A stretch of DNA of 44,354 nt from assembly GCA_946482075.1 (NCBI GenBank), contig CAMLQG010000018.1:1-44354 (forward strand). The letters run 5' to 3'. The notes beneath the pieces were generated by a model that was given only the letters and a program-made list of their open reading frames with translations, made no database searches and was not told the origin of the DNA. A program made the translations under genes and the position numbers. The DNA is from an uncultured Erythrobacteraceae bacterium. GTDB lineage: Bacteria; Pseudomonadota; Alphaproteobacteria; Sphingomonadales; Sphingomonadaceae. The first letter of the stretch is position 1. The number at the start of each line of letters is the position of its first letter. This document shows, one piece after another, positions 24,177 through 31,684 of this stretch.

Positions 24177-25202
24177 TCAAGCCGCCAGCAACACGTCGCG
24201 CGCGTCGATCTCGTCCAGCAGCGCGATCAGCGCGCGTTCCTCGCGGCTGAGCCACTTGGTGCGGCGCGGCAGGCTGATGGTTTCGCGCAAGGCCTGCTGC
24301 GCCTCGCGATCCCCGCAGAAGGCCAGGATGGCGGGATGGATATAGGATTTCCGCGCCACGGCGGGCGTGTTGCCCAGCCGTTCGGCCACGATGACGCCGA
24401 GATCCTTGGCCGACAGATGGCGGTCGCTTTCCAGCAATGCTTCGAAAGCGGTCAGCGTGGCGGCCCAGGTGCGGAAATGCTTAGCGGTGTATTCCTCGCC
24501 CATCGCCGTGCGGATGTAATCGTTCACATCGCCGGAATCGACCGGCTGCGCCTCGCCATCCTCGTCGATGAACTGGAACAGGCGCTGGCCGGGCAGGTCC
24601 TGCATCGCACGGGCGAAGCGGATCAGCTGCCGGTCGTCGATCTCCAGTTCCTTCTGGCGGCCGCTCTTGCCCTTGAAGCGCAGCCGGAGCCGGTTTCCGT
24701 TCAGAGCAGCATGGCGGCGTTGCAGCGTGGTCGCGCCGAAGCTGCGATTGGTCTGTGCGTAATGTTCATTGCCGATGCGCAGGCCTTCCCGGTCGAGCAG
24801 GCGGATCACGCAGGCGATCGCGCGCTCCTGGCTCAGCCGGCGGCCGGCAAGATCGGCCTGCACCGCCTTGCGCAGATCGGGCAGCGCCCGGCCGAAGCCT
24901 GCGAGGCTGTCATACTTCACGCATTCGCGCGTCCGGCGGAATTCGGGGTGATAGCGATATTGCTTGCGCCCGCGCGTGTCATAGCCGGTTGCGAGGAGGT
25001 GACCGTTGGGCTGAGGGCAGAACCAGGCGCGTTCATAGGCCGGCGGGAAAGCGATCGCGTTCAACCGGTCGATCTCCTCGCGATCGGAAATGCGGTTGCC
25101 GTCGCAGTCATAATAGGCCCAGCCGTGGCGCAGCTTGCGGCGCGTGATGCCGGGCATGTCGTCATGAACGTAACGGAGTTTCCGGCCCACCTGCCACCTC
25201 AA
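24177..25202 (-). CDS. DNA topoisomerase IB (eukaryotic/poxvirus type)
   Basis: About 341 residues. The N-terminal domain begins near 'LRYVHDDMPGITRRKLRHGWAYYD' (listed in parts) and contains 'YDTRGRKQYRYHPEF'. The catalytic domain has 'RIGNEHYAQTNRSFGATTL', 'KHFRTWAAT' with an active-site Arg, and 'VARKSYIHP', whose Tyr (about residue 287) forms the 3'-phosphotyrosine link. It relaxes supercoils without ATP. Bacterial type IB enzymes are accessory and occur in many alphaproteobacteria. The start is either TTG 25202 or GTG 25190; both precede the conserved N-terminus closely. It neighbours stress and DNA-repair genes (CsbD, Ku, LigD), which suggests a role in stressed cells, but I see no EcfG-type promoter in front of it. 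Confidence 0.9.
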   Translation of the reverse strand: MRWQVGRKLRYVHDDMPGITRRKLRHGWAYYDCDGNRISDREEIDRLNAIAFPPAYERAWFCPQPNGHLLATGYDTRGRKQYRYHPEFRRTRECVKYDSLAGFGRALPDLRKAVQADLAGRRLSQERAIACVIRLLDREGLRIGNEHYAQTNRSFGATTLQRRHAALNGNRLRLRFKGKSGRQKELEIDDRQLIRFARAMQDLPGQRLFQFIDEDGEAQPVDSGDVNDYIRTAMGEEYTAKHFRTWAATLTAFEALLESDRHLSAKDLGVIVAERLGNTPAVARKSYIHPAILAFCGDREAQQALRETISLPRRTKWLSREERALIALLDEIDARDVLLAA

Positions 25203-25263
25203 TCCTTGGTGAGGGTACTACGCGCCGGGGCGGATTGGTTTCCTTGATCTCTCACTCTTCCCT

Positions 25264-25292
25264 CGTTACCCCGCTTTCGCGGGGATGACGAA
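25264..25292. repeat. Solitary half of a family-A-type repeat
   Basis: The sequence ccccgctttcgcggggatga with flanks matches one arm of the 41666-41725 element. It is itself palindromic (CCCCGC-TTTC-GCGGGG) but lacks a second arm, so it is a half-site between the divergent topoisomerase and small-protein genes. Confidence 0.7.
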
Positions 25293-25300
25293 TGGGGAAG

Positions 25301-25325
25301 GGAACAGGTGTGGTCCCCGCCCGTA
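25301..25325 (+). promoter_or_regulatory. Candidate EcfG (general stress sigma) promoter, weak -10
   Basis: GGAAC at 25301-25305, a 16-nt spacer, then CGTA at 25322-25325. The known alphaproteobacterial consensus is GGAAC-N16-CGTT, so one -10 base differs. The implied transcript would start near 25333, favouring the ATG at 25360 for the small protein. Confidence 0.4.
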
Positions 25326-25359
25326 GAGCAGGATGGCCGAACACACGAAAGGCATTCCC

Positions 25360-25551
25360 ATGCAGAACCCCTATCCGGGCACGCAGCCTGACAAGATCGA
25401 ACCGCAATCGCCCGACGAAGCGCCACCGATCGAAGTGCCGGAAGAAGCCCCGATGCAGGAGCCGCCGGAGATTTCGCCGCCCCAGCCGGATTACGACGAT
25501 CCCGATCGCGGCGTGCCCGAAACCCCGCCCATCCCGCACGCGCCGGATTGA
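25360..25551 (+). CDS. Small acidic Pro/Glu-rich protein
   Basis: 63 residues (or 72 from ATG 25333) made mostly of Pro, Glu, Asp and Ile, starting MQNPYPGTQPDKIEP and ending PETPPIPHAPD. It has no signal peptide, membrane segment or Cys and should be intrinsically disordered. I recall similar short proteins annotated as hypothetical in sphingomonads but know no function. AAAGG at 8 nt before ATG 25360 is a better ribosome binding site than the sequence before 25333. The codon pattern is consistent with a real gene. A near-consensus EcfG promoter upstream and the CsbD gene downstream suggest a stress-induced protein. A 39-bp palindrome follows. Confidence 0.6.
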   Translation: MQNPYPGTQPDKIEPQSPDEAPPIEVPEEAPMQEPPEISPPQPDYDDPDRGVPETPPIPHAPD

Positions 25552-25589
25552 AGGATCGCACAGGCGCTTGGCGATTGTATCCTTTGCAA

Positions 25590-25628
25590 ACCACATCCGC
25601 TCAGCCTGTCAGGCTGAGCGGATGTGGT
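25590..25628. terminator. 39-bp near-perfect palindrome (probable hairpin)
   Basis: 19 bases at 25590-25608 (ACCACATCCGCTCAGCCTG) and their exact complement at 25610-25628, with a single T at the centre. It lies 38 bp after the small Pro-rich gene. No U-tract follows on the plus strand. Such a long exact dyad could be a transcription-ending hairpin, a protein-binding site or a mobile-repeat remnant. Confidence 0.55.
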
Positions 25629-25640
25629 GAGGGACAACAG

Positions 25641-25688
25641 GCAAAAAACGCCAAATAATCAGGCCCCGGCCGTCATCCGACCGGGGCC
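25641..25688 (-). terminator. Rho-independent terminator of the csbD-like gene
   Basis: Read on the minus strand after the stop at 25720: GGCCCCGG, an 11-nt loop, CCGGGGCC (25688-25662), then TGATTATTTGGCGTTTTTTG. A GC-rich 8-bp stem followed by a T-rich tail is the classic form, although the longest T-run is somewhat downstream. Confidence 0.75.
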
Positions 25689-25719
25689 GTCCTCTCAGCC
25701 TGCGGCGTCAGCGCCGATG

Positions 25720-25890
25720 TCAGATATCGTCGCCGAGCGCGCCCTTGATCCTGCCTTTCAACTGCTGGGCCTTGCCCTTGACCTGTTGCGCACGGCCTGC
25801 GTCCCGCTCGCGCGGATCGTTGCTCTGCTGCTTCATCTTGCCGGCGGCTTCGTTGACGTTGCCTTTGACCTTGTCGATGAGTTCACCCAT
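25720..25890 (-). CDS. CsbD family stress-response protein
   Basis: 56 residues, the usual CsbD length: MGELIDKVKGNVNEAAGKMK at the start, then a charged stretch ('QQSNDPRERDAGRAQQ') and 'VKGKAQQLKGRIKGALGDD'. CsbD-like proteins are small, highly charged, helical, and abundant under general stress; their molecular function is unknown. GAGGAGA before ATG 25890 fixes the start; the upstream in-frame extension is promoter sequence. An exact GGAAC-N16-CGTT promoter lies 60-80 bp upstream and a rho-independent terminator follows, so this is a one-gene, EcfG-controlled transcript. It is divergent from the ku gene. Confidence 0.93.
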   Translation of the reverse strand: MGELIDKVKGNVNEAAGKMKQQSNDPRERDAGRAQQVKGKAQQLKGRIKGALGDDI

Positions 25891-25948
25891 CTGGATTCTC
25901 CTCTGATGTCTGCGGCTTCGACAGGGTTCGAAGCCAGCATGCCTTCCT

Positions 25949-25973
25949 AACGACAGCTTGCTGCACGCGTTCC
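25949..25973 (-). promoter_or_regulatory. EcfG-type general stress promoter of the csbD-like gene
   Basis: On the minus strand GGAAC (25973-25969), a 16-nt spacer and CGTT (25952-25949) match the alphaproteobacterial EcfG consensus exactly. The expected transcript starts about 50 nt before the CsbD ATG. Confidence 0.8.
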
Positions 25974-26093
25974 GTACACAGGGTAACTTTCGACAAAATT
26001 TGGATAAGTTCCGCGTCGGGCCGGTTTCCCATCGCGGCGGCGGGAAACAACCGCGCCTCCGCGCGCTGTATCCAGCGGCAAGGAGAAACGCAT

Positions 26094-26948
26094 ATGGCCG
26101 CACGCGCCTACTGGCAGGGGCAGATCAGGCTCGCGCTCGTCTCGATCCCGGTCGAGATCTATCCCGCGACGAAATCGGGCGCGAAGATCAGCTTCCGCCA
26201 GATCCACGAGCCCAGCGGCAAGCCCATCAGTTACGAAAAGATCGTCCAGGGCGTCGGCCCGGTCGATCGCGATGAGATCGTCAAGGGCTACGAGACGGAG
26301 AAGGGCCACTTCGTGCTCCTGAAGGACGAGGAGATCGAGGCGCTGAAGGTCGAAAGCAAGAAGACGCTGGAGCTGGTCCAGTTCGTCGACCAGCACGAGA
26401 TCGACGTCTTCTATTTCGAGAAGCCCTATTATGTGGTCCCGGCGGATGATCTGGCGGAAGAGGCCTATATCGTCCTGCGCGAGGCGCTTTCGCAGGCGAA
26501 GAAGGTCGCGCTGGGGCAACTGTCCGTGCGCGGGCGCGAACAGCTCGTTTCGTTGAAGCCGTGCGGCAAGGGCATCATCCTGGAGACGCTGCGCTATGCC
26601 GACGAAGTGCGCCAGGCGCGCAGCTATTTCTCCGAGATCGGCAATGACAAGCCGGCGCCCGAACTGCTCGATCTGGCCACCACGCTGATCGAGAGGAAAA
26701 GCGCCCCATTCGACGCCAAGCAGTTCCACGACAATTACATCGAAGCCGTGATGCGGCTGATCGACCGCAAGGCGAAGAGCAAGGGCAAGACCAAGACGAT
26801 CATCGAGGAAGCGGACCAGCCCGCATCGCGCGGCTCCAACGTGATCGATCTGATGGCCGCGCTGAAGAAGTCGATCGACGAGAAGAAGGCGCCGGCGAAA
26901 AAGGCGACCGCCGGCAAGGCGCCTCCGGCGCGGCGCAAGCGGGCCTAG
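26094..26948 (+). CDS. ku: Ku homodimer DNA end-binding protein (NHEJ)
   Basis: 284 residues, typical of bacterial Ku. It begins 'AARAYWQGQIRLALVSIPVE' and shows 'SFRQIHEPSGKPISYEK', 'KGYETEKGHFVLL', 'FEKPYYVVP' and 'RGREQLVSLKPCGKGIILETLRY' (segments). A Lys/Ala-rich tail ('KKAPAKKATAGKAPPARRKR') may help DNA binding or LigD contact. Ku threads onto double-strand DNA ends and recruits LigD. AAGGAG precedes the ATG at 8 nt. The stop is 3 bp from the ligD start, so both are one transcript. A 203-bp spacer separates it from csbD; I found no EcfG motif on the plus strand there. Confidence 0.96.
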   Translation: MAARAYWQGQIRLALVSIPVEIYPATKSGAKISFRQIHEPSGKPISYEKIVQGVGPVDRDEIVKGYETEKGHFVLLKDEEIEALKVESKKTLELVQFVDQHEIDVFYFEKPYYVVPADDLAEEAYIVLREALSQAKKVALGQLSVRGREQLVSLKPCGKGIILETLRYADEVRQARSYFSEIGNDKPAPELLDLATTLIERKSAPFDAKQFHDNYIEAVMRLIDRKAKSKGKTKTIIEEADQPASRGSNVIDLMAALKKSIDEKKAPAKKATAGKAPPARRKRA

Positions 26949-26951
26949 GTC

Positions 26952-29465
26952 ATGGCCACGAAATCAGATCCGCTCGCCGCCTACAATGCCAAGCGGGACT
27001 TCAAGAAGACCAGCGAGCCCGCGGGTAAGCGGGCGAAGGGCGGAGATACGCATCGCTTCATCGTCCAGAAGCACGATGCGAGCCGTCTGCACTGGGATTT
27101 CCGACTGGAACTGGACGGCGTGCTGAAGAGCTGGGCGGTGACCAAGGGCCCGTCGGCCGATCCGGAGATCAAGCGGCTGGCGGTCCGCACCGAGGATCAC
27201 CCGTTGTCCTATGCCGAGTTCGAAGGCGGCATTCCCAAGGGCGAATATGGCGGCGGCACGGTGATGTTGTGGGATAAGGGCAGTTGGACCCCGATCCCCG
27301 GCAAGAGCGCGAAGGACCTCGAGAAAGGCCATCTCCACTTCACCCTCGATGGCGAGCGGATGAAGGGCGAGTGGCTGCTCATCCGCCTGAAACCGCGCCC
27401 CGGCGAGAAGCGCGAGAACTGGCTGCTGCGCAAGGTGCAGGACAATTATGCGGAACCGGGTGAGACGCTTGTCCGCGAGGGGCTGACCAGCGTGCTGACC
27501 GGCCGCTCCATGGCGGAGATCGCATCGGACAAGGGCGGCGTCCACGCGCTCGCCGGCAAGAAGGGGAAGGCTTTCGCGGCCGAGATGGAGAAGGCGGCGA
27601 AGCACAATACCGGCCGGGCCCGTAAGCGTGCCGCGCCGGCCGGACTGCCCAAGTTCCGGAAACCTCAACTTGCCACGCTGGTCGATGCCGTGCCCACCGG
27701 CAATGGCTGGATGCACGAGATCAAGTTCGACGGATATCGCGCGCTGATCGCGGCGGCGGGCGAGAAGGTCGTGATTTACACCCGCAGCGGGCAGGACTGG
27801 ACCGAGAAGTTCGCGCCGCTGGTGGCGAAACTCGCCGCGCTGGATCTGCCTGCCTGCCTGATCGATGGCGAGATCGTGGCGAACGGGAAGGACGGCAATC
27901 CCGATTTCTCCGTGCTGCAGGCGGTGCTGAAGCGTGGCCATGGCTCGCAAGGCGCGAAAGATCGCCTGTTCTTTCACGCCTTCGACCTGCTGGAACTGGA
28001 CGGCGCCGATCTTGCAACATTGTCGAATATCGAGCGCAAGGAACGGCTGGAAGCGCTGCTTGCGGATGCGGAAAGCCCGATCCTCGTGGCCGACCATGTG
28101 ATCGGGGTGGGCGAGAAACTCTATTCCGCCCTGTGCGGCGCGGGGCAGGAAGGCATCATCTCCAAGCGGATCGATGCACCCTATTCCGGGCGGCGCGGGC
28201 GATCCTGGGTGAAAGTCAAATGCGCACGGCGAGAGGAATTCGTGATCGTGGGCTACAGCAAGTCGAGCGCGAAAGGGCGACCGTTCCGCTCGCTCCTTCT
28301 TGCCCAGCACGAGGATGGTGCGTTGGTCTACAAGGGCAAGGTCGGCACTGGCTTCGACGCCGATCTAATGGCCGATCTCGCCGCGAAGTTCGCCAAGCTC
28401 ACGCGCAAATCAGCGCCGCTGGAAGTGGAGCGCGCCGAAGCGCGCGGGGCGGTGTGGCTTAAGCCGAAACTGGTCGCGGAAGTCGCCTTCGCGGAATTCA
28501 CTTCCGAGGGCCGCATTCGGCATGGCAGCTTCCTGGGGCTGCGCAGCGACAAACCGGCTAAGGATGTGGAACCCGAAAGAGCGCAGAACGCGCCCGAGCC
28601 GGAGAGCGACGTGAAAATCTCCAACCGCGACCGCGTGATCTTCCCCGAGACCGGCCGGACCAAGGGCGATCTCGCGGATTACTACGCCGCCATCGCACCG
28701 CTGATGCTGCCTTTCGCCGCGCGCAGGCCGGTCAGCCTGGTGCGCTGTCCGCAGGGACGTGCAAAACACTGTTTCTTCCAGAAGCACGACAGCGGTGGTT
28801 TCGGCGATCATGTGTTCCACGTGCCCATCACGGAGAAGGATGGCGGGACGGAGGACTACCTCTATGTGGAGGATGCGGAAGGACTGCTCGCCTGCGTCCA
28901 GATGGGCACGATCGAATTCCATGGATGGGGCGCGCGGGCGGATGAGGTGGAAGCGCCCGATAGGATGATCTTCGATCTCGATCCGGATGAAGGCCTGGAT
29001 TTCGGCGATGTGGTGAAAGCGGCGGAGGATATTCGCGGCCGGCTGGAGGAACTGGGCCTGATCAGCTTCGCGATGCTGTCGGGCGGGAAGGGCGTGCATG
29101 TGGTGGTGCCGCTCACGCCGGACCATGGTTGGGAAACGCATAAGGACTTCGCCCGCCGCTTCGCCGAGGCGCTCGCTTTGGCCGAGCCCGATCGCTTCAC
29201 CGCGACGATGAGCAAGGCCAAGCGCAAGGGAAAGATCTTCATCGACTGGCTGCGCAACCAGCGCGGCGCGACCGCGATCGTGCCCTATTCCGCCCGCGCG
29301 CGCGATGGCGCGCCCGTGGCAGTGCCGATCACCTGGGAAGAACTGCGGAAGGCGAAAAACGCGCATCCCTTCTCGATCGGGGACGCGCGCGCATTGCTGA
29401 AGCGGGCGGAAGGCAAAGCTCTGTCCGGCTGGGGCTTCGCGGCGCAGAAATTGCCGGTGGTTTAG
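26952..29465 (+). CDS. ligD: ATP-dependent DNA ligase D (multifunctional NHEJ enzyme)
   Basis: 837 residues with the domain order phosphoesterase - ligase - polymerase, as in Pseudomonas. The 3'-phosphoesterase domain covers about residues 30-190 ('FIVQKHDASRLHWDFRLELD' etc.). The ligase domain has the adenylation motif 'EIKFDGYRAL' with nucleophile Lys258, 'DGEIVA' and 'WVKVKC'. The polymerase (archaeo-eukaryotic primase-like) domain from about 555 has metal residues 'FDLDPD', then 'SGGKGVHVVVPL' and 'IDWLRNQRGATAIVPYS'. All key motifs look intact. It follows ku by 3 bp with weak ribosome binding signal, so coupling is likely. A family-A inverted repeat starts 2 bp after the stop. Confidence 0.96.
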   Translation: MATKSDPLAAYNAKRDFKKTSEPAGKRAKGGDTHRFIVQKHDASRLHWDFRLELDGVLKSWAVTKGPSADPEIKRLAVRTEDHPLSYAEFEGGIPKGEYGGGTVMLWDKGSWTPIPGKSAKDLEKGHLHFTLDGERMKGEWLLIRLKPRPGEKRENWLLRKVQDNYAEPGETLVREGLTSVLTGRSMAEIASDKGGVHALAGKKGKAFAAEMEKAAKHNTGRARKRAAPAGLPKFRKPQLATLVDAVPTGNGWMHEIKFDGYRALIAAAGEKVVIYTRSGQDWTEKFAPLVAKLAALDLPACLIDGEIVANGKDGNPDFSVLQAVLKRGHGSQGAKDRLFFHAFDLLELDGADLATLSNIERKERLEALLADAESPILVADHVIGVGEKLYSALCGAGQEGIISKRIDAPYSGRRGRSWVKVKCARREEFVIVGYSKSSAKGRPFRSLLLAQHEDGALVYKGKVGTGFDADLMADLAAKFAKLTRKSAPLEVERAEARGAVWLKPKLVAEVAFAEFTSEGRIRHGSFLGLRSDKPAKDVEPERAQNAPEPESDVKISNRDRVIFPETGRTKGDLADYYAAIAPLMLPFAARRPVSLVRCPQGRAKHCFFQKHDSGGFGDHVFHVPITEKDGGTEDYLYVEDAEGLLACVQMGTIEFHGWGARADEVEAPDRMIFDLDPDEGLDFGDVVKAAEDIRGRLEELGLISFAMLSGGKGVHVVVPLTPDHGWETHKDFARRFAEALALAEPDRFTATMSKAKRKGKIFIDWLRNQRGATAIVPYSARARDGAPVAVPITWEELRKAKNAHPFSIGDARALLKRAEGKALSGWGFAAQKLPVV

Positions 29466-29466
29466 T

Positions 29467-29545
29467 TCGTCATCCCAGCGAAGGCTGGGATCTCAGGCGA
29501 ATTTGCCCTTGTGGCCCGAGATGCCAGCCTGCGCTGGCATGACGA
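29467..29545. repeat. Dispersed inverted repeat, family A
   Basis: The left arm (from 29467, tcgtcatcccagcgaaggct) is the same as at 16141. The right arm ends at 29545 and carries changes (atgccagcctgcgctggcat) that keep its own inner palindrome, a sign of compensatory change. It fills the gap between the convergent ligD and general-stress genes, 2 bp from each. Confidence 0.85.
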
Positions 29546-29547
29546 TA

Positions 29548-30015
29548 TTACACCAGGCCGCGCTCGTGCTCGCCCATCTCGGACGTCTTCACCGCTTGGC
29601 CGGTCAGCATCTTGAACGTGCCGATGATGCCCATGTCGGCGGTCCAGACTTCCGCATCGTCGATCTCGAAGCGCAGCATCAGCAGGTCGGGATCGTTCTT
29701 GCCGCCGGGGAACCAGCTTTCCACCATGTGCGACCAGTGCTTGTCGCGAATGGCGGGGTTGGCCTCCACCGAAAGCGAGCCCGAGAGGCAGGCGAAGACA
29801 TCGTGCCCCTTGGCCGCAAACTGGGCCATGGCGCGGCCGCCTCCAGCAATGCGATTCTGCTTGGATGTGAAGAACCAGATCGTGTGACGCGCGTCGCGAT
29901 CGAGCAGCGCGGTCATCGGCTCGGCATGGACGGTGCCCGTCCCCCGCAGGCTGATCATGACATAGGGGCTGCGTTCCATGGCATGCCAGAATTCTTCTCT
30001 AATTTCGGTCTTCAT
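29548..30015 (-). CDS. Pyridoxamine-5'-phosphate-oxidase-like general stress protein
   Basis: 155 residues with the split-barrel flavin-binding fold: 'SPYVMISLRGTGTVHAEPMTA', 'TIWFFTSKQNRI', 'FACLSGSLSVEANPAIRDKHW' (segments). It ends with 'MGIIGTFKMLTG'. It resembles the 'general stress protein 26' / pyridox_oxase_2 group. These bind FMN or F420 and may act as small reductases; the activity is unproven. CAGGAGA before ATG 30015 is a strong ribosome binding site. An exact EcfG-type promoter lies about 80 bp upstream on the minus strand, which agrees with the stress annotation. It is a single-gene unit. Confidence 0.88.
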   Translation of the reverse strand: MKTEIREEFWHAMERSPYVMISLRGTGTVHAEPMTALLDRDARHTIWFFTSKQNRIAGGGRAMAQFAAKGHDVFACLSGSLSVEANPAIRDKHWSHMVESWFPGGKNDPDLLMLRFEIDDAEVWTADMGIIGTFKMLTGQAVKTSEMGEHERGLV

Positions 30016-30093
30016 GGCGTTCTCCTGCGTGTTCAGGCATGCGCCGACGGCGCATTCTACCTTGCGTTACAATGTCTTGATTTATGCCCCTCC

Positions 30094-30118
30094 AACGCGG
30101 TGTTTGGGTCAAGGTTCC
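30094..30118 (-). promoter_or_regulatory. EcfG-type general stress promoter of the pyridoxamine-oxidase-like gene
   Basis: Minus strand GGAAC (30118-30114), a 16-nt spacer, then CGTT (30097-30094): an exact consensus match, about 80 bp before the ATG at 30015. Confidence 0.78.
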
Positions 30119-30180
30119 TCTGTATCGGCGGAACGCTTTGAGTGCGGGAACCGTTACGCGGGCATTCTGTTGACAGGGCG

Positions 30181-30630
30181 ATGAGGTTGCCTGTCCTAGC
30201 TGCGCTGAGCCTTCTCGCTGCCTGCGACACGCTTCCCCGTGATCCCGAAGGCACGCAGCAGGCCATCGAACGGTCCCGCACATTCTCCGTCGCCCCGGCC
30301 GACGGGACGGCGATCCGCAGTGATCCCCAGGTGGCGGCCCTGATCGTCGAATTGGAACGCCGGACTGGAGCTGTGGCGCAATGGCGGCAGGGCTCGGGCG
30401 AAATGGCGATCCAGCAACTGAGCGACGGCAAACTCGATCTCGTGATCGGCCGCTTCCACCGGGAAAGCCCATGGCAGGCGGAAGTGGCCTTCGGTCCGCC
30501 GCTGTCGATCGGCGGGACAAGGGACGATCCGATCGAATTGAAGCCCGCGATGCGCAATGGCGAGAACCGCTGGGTGATGACGGTCGAGCGCGCGGCGCGT
30601 GCCGTGTCGGCCACCGCGAGGGCGCAATGA
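30181..30630 (+). CDS. Lipoprotein with solute-binding-like region, coupled to a CDF transporter
   Basis: 149 residues starting MRLPVLAALSLLAACDTLPR, a lipoprotein signal with lipobox LLAAC and Asp at +2. The mature part is about 135 residues and contains 'LIVELERRTGAVAQWRQGSG', 'QLSDGKLDLVIGRFHRESPW' and 'AEVAFGPPLSIGG'. The pattern 'L.DGKLDLVIGRF...P...V.F..P' is like a fragment of a periplasmic solute-binding protein (SBP_bac_3 type), much shorter than the usual 230 residues. Its stop overlaps the start of the transporter gene (ATGA at 30627-30630), so the products probably work together. A GGAAC-N17-GTT motif at 30147-30171 would place transcription only a few bases before the ATG and is doubtful. 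Confidence 0.78.
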   Translation: MRLPVLAALSLLAACDTLPRDPEGTQQAIERSRTFSVAPADGTAIRSDPQVAALIVELERRTGAVAQWRQGSGEMAIQQLSDGKLDLVIGRFHRESPWQAEVAFGPPLSIGGTRDDPIELKPAMRNGENRWVMTVERAARAVSATARAQ

Positions 30631-31580
30631 GCGCGGGCAGCTTTCCGCAGGAACTCGACGCTACCATGCGCAAGGCGATCCGCCTGGAATGGTGGAACGT
30701 GTTCTGGACCCTCACGATTATCTGCGCGATGGGCCTGGTGCTGGGCCAGAGCCAGACGATGAAGACCGCCTGGGTCGAAGACACGCTCGGCCTGGTGCCG
30801 CCGATCATGTTCCTGATCGCTGCGCGGATGGAGCGCAAGGGCAGACGGTCGGACCGGTTTCCCTTCGGCTATGAGCGGGTGAACGGCCTCGGTTTCTTCG
30901 TCGCGGCCGTGGCGTTGAGCGCGGTCGGCGCGCTGTTGCTGTGGAATGCCGCCATGGCGCTGTGGAGCGCGGAACATGCGACGGTCGGCTCGATCGTGAT
31001 CCTGGGCCAGGATATCTGGCTGGGCTGGTTGATGATCGCAGCCCAGCTTTATTCGCTGGTCCCGCCGATGATCATCGGCCGCAGGGAACTGCCGCTGGCG
31101 GAAGACCTGAACGACAAGCTGCTCCATACCGATGCGCTGATGAACAAGGCCAACTGGCTGACCGGCGCAGCCGGCCTCGCGGGAGTGATCGGGCTTGGCC
31201 TGGGCTGGTGGTGGGCCGATGCGCTGGCGGCGGCCGTGATCTCGATCGACGTGCTGAAAGACGGGATCAAGGCGTTGCGATCCGCCACTGCTGAACTGGT
31301 GGACGGCGCGCCGCGTGCACTCTCAAGCGTGGAACTGTCGAAGGATGGCGAGGAGCTGTGTGAGCATCTGCGCGCGTTGTTTCCCGGCGCGACCGTCCGC
31401 CTGCGAGAGACGGGCCGCCTGATCCGTGCGGAGATCCACGAGGCTCATCCACCATCCGAGAAGCGCCATCCGCGCGATTATTGGCCAGGCGACGCGGACA
31501 AGGCCTGGCGCCTGGCGCAGGTCAGCTTCATTCCGCCGACCGGTGAAGGGCCGACCGTGACGGTGGAGAACGACGATTAG
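30627..31580 (+). CDS. Cation diffusion facilitator (CDF) family transporter, divergent
   Basis: 317 residues with about six membrane helices (roughly 22-41, 50-66, 86-108, 125-150, 172-190, 192-210) and a cytoplasmic C-terminal domain. The loop after helix 2 ('ERKGRRSDRFPFGYERVN') is typical of CDF. The metal site in helix 5, normally HxxxD, reads LHTDALMNKANW (residues 166-177) with Met172 and Asn176. In helix 2 the usual H/DxxxD is replaced by 'WVEDTLGLVPP'. So the canonical Zn-site residues are not conserved, suggesting another ion or altered mechanism. I recall a proteobacterial CDF subgroup with this WxEDxLxxxPP signature. Translation is coupled to the upstream lipoprotein by a 4-bp overlap. 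Confidence 0.85.
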   Translation: MSAGSFPQELDATMRKAIRLEWWNVFWTLTIICAMGLVLGQSQTMKTAWVEDTLGLVPPIMFLIAARMERKGRRSDRFPFGYERVNGLGFFVAAVALSAVGALLLWNAAMALWSAEHATVGSIVILGQDIWLGWLMIAAQLYSLVPPMIIGRRELPLAEDLNDKLLHTDALMNKANWLTGAAGLAGVIGLGLGWWWADALAAAVISIDVLKDGIKALRSATAELVDGAPRALSSVELSKDGEELCEHLRALFPGATVRLRETGRLIRAEIHEAHPPSEKRHPRDYWPGDADKAWRLAQVSFIPPTGEGPTVTVENDD

Positions 31581-31684
31581 CTAATCCAGCCCGTTTGCCT
31601 CCCGACTACGTTCGAGATGAACGGAACGTGCTTGAACCAAGTCTGCGACAAACTAGTTATCGCAGATCGAGGAGAGCGCTGCCC

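Noticed and set aside
30130..30155. GGAAC ... CGTT before the lipoprotein gene as EcfG promoter
   Set aside because: The spacer to CGTT is 17, one longer than usual, and the alternative GGAAC at 30147 would start the transcript almost at the ATG; too weak to call.
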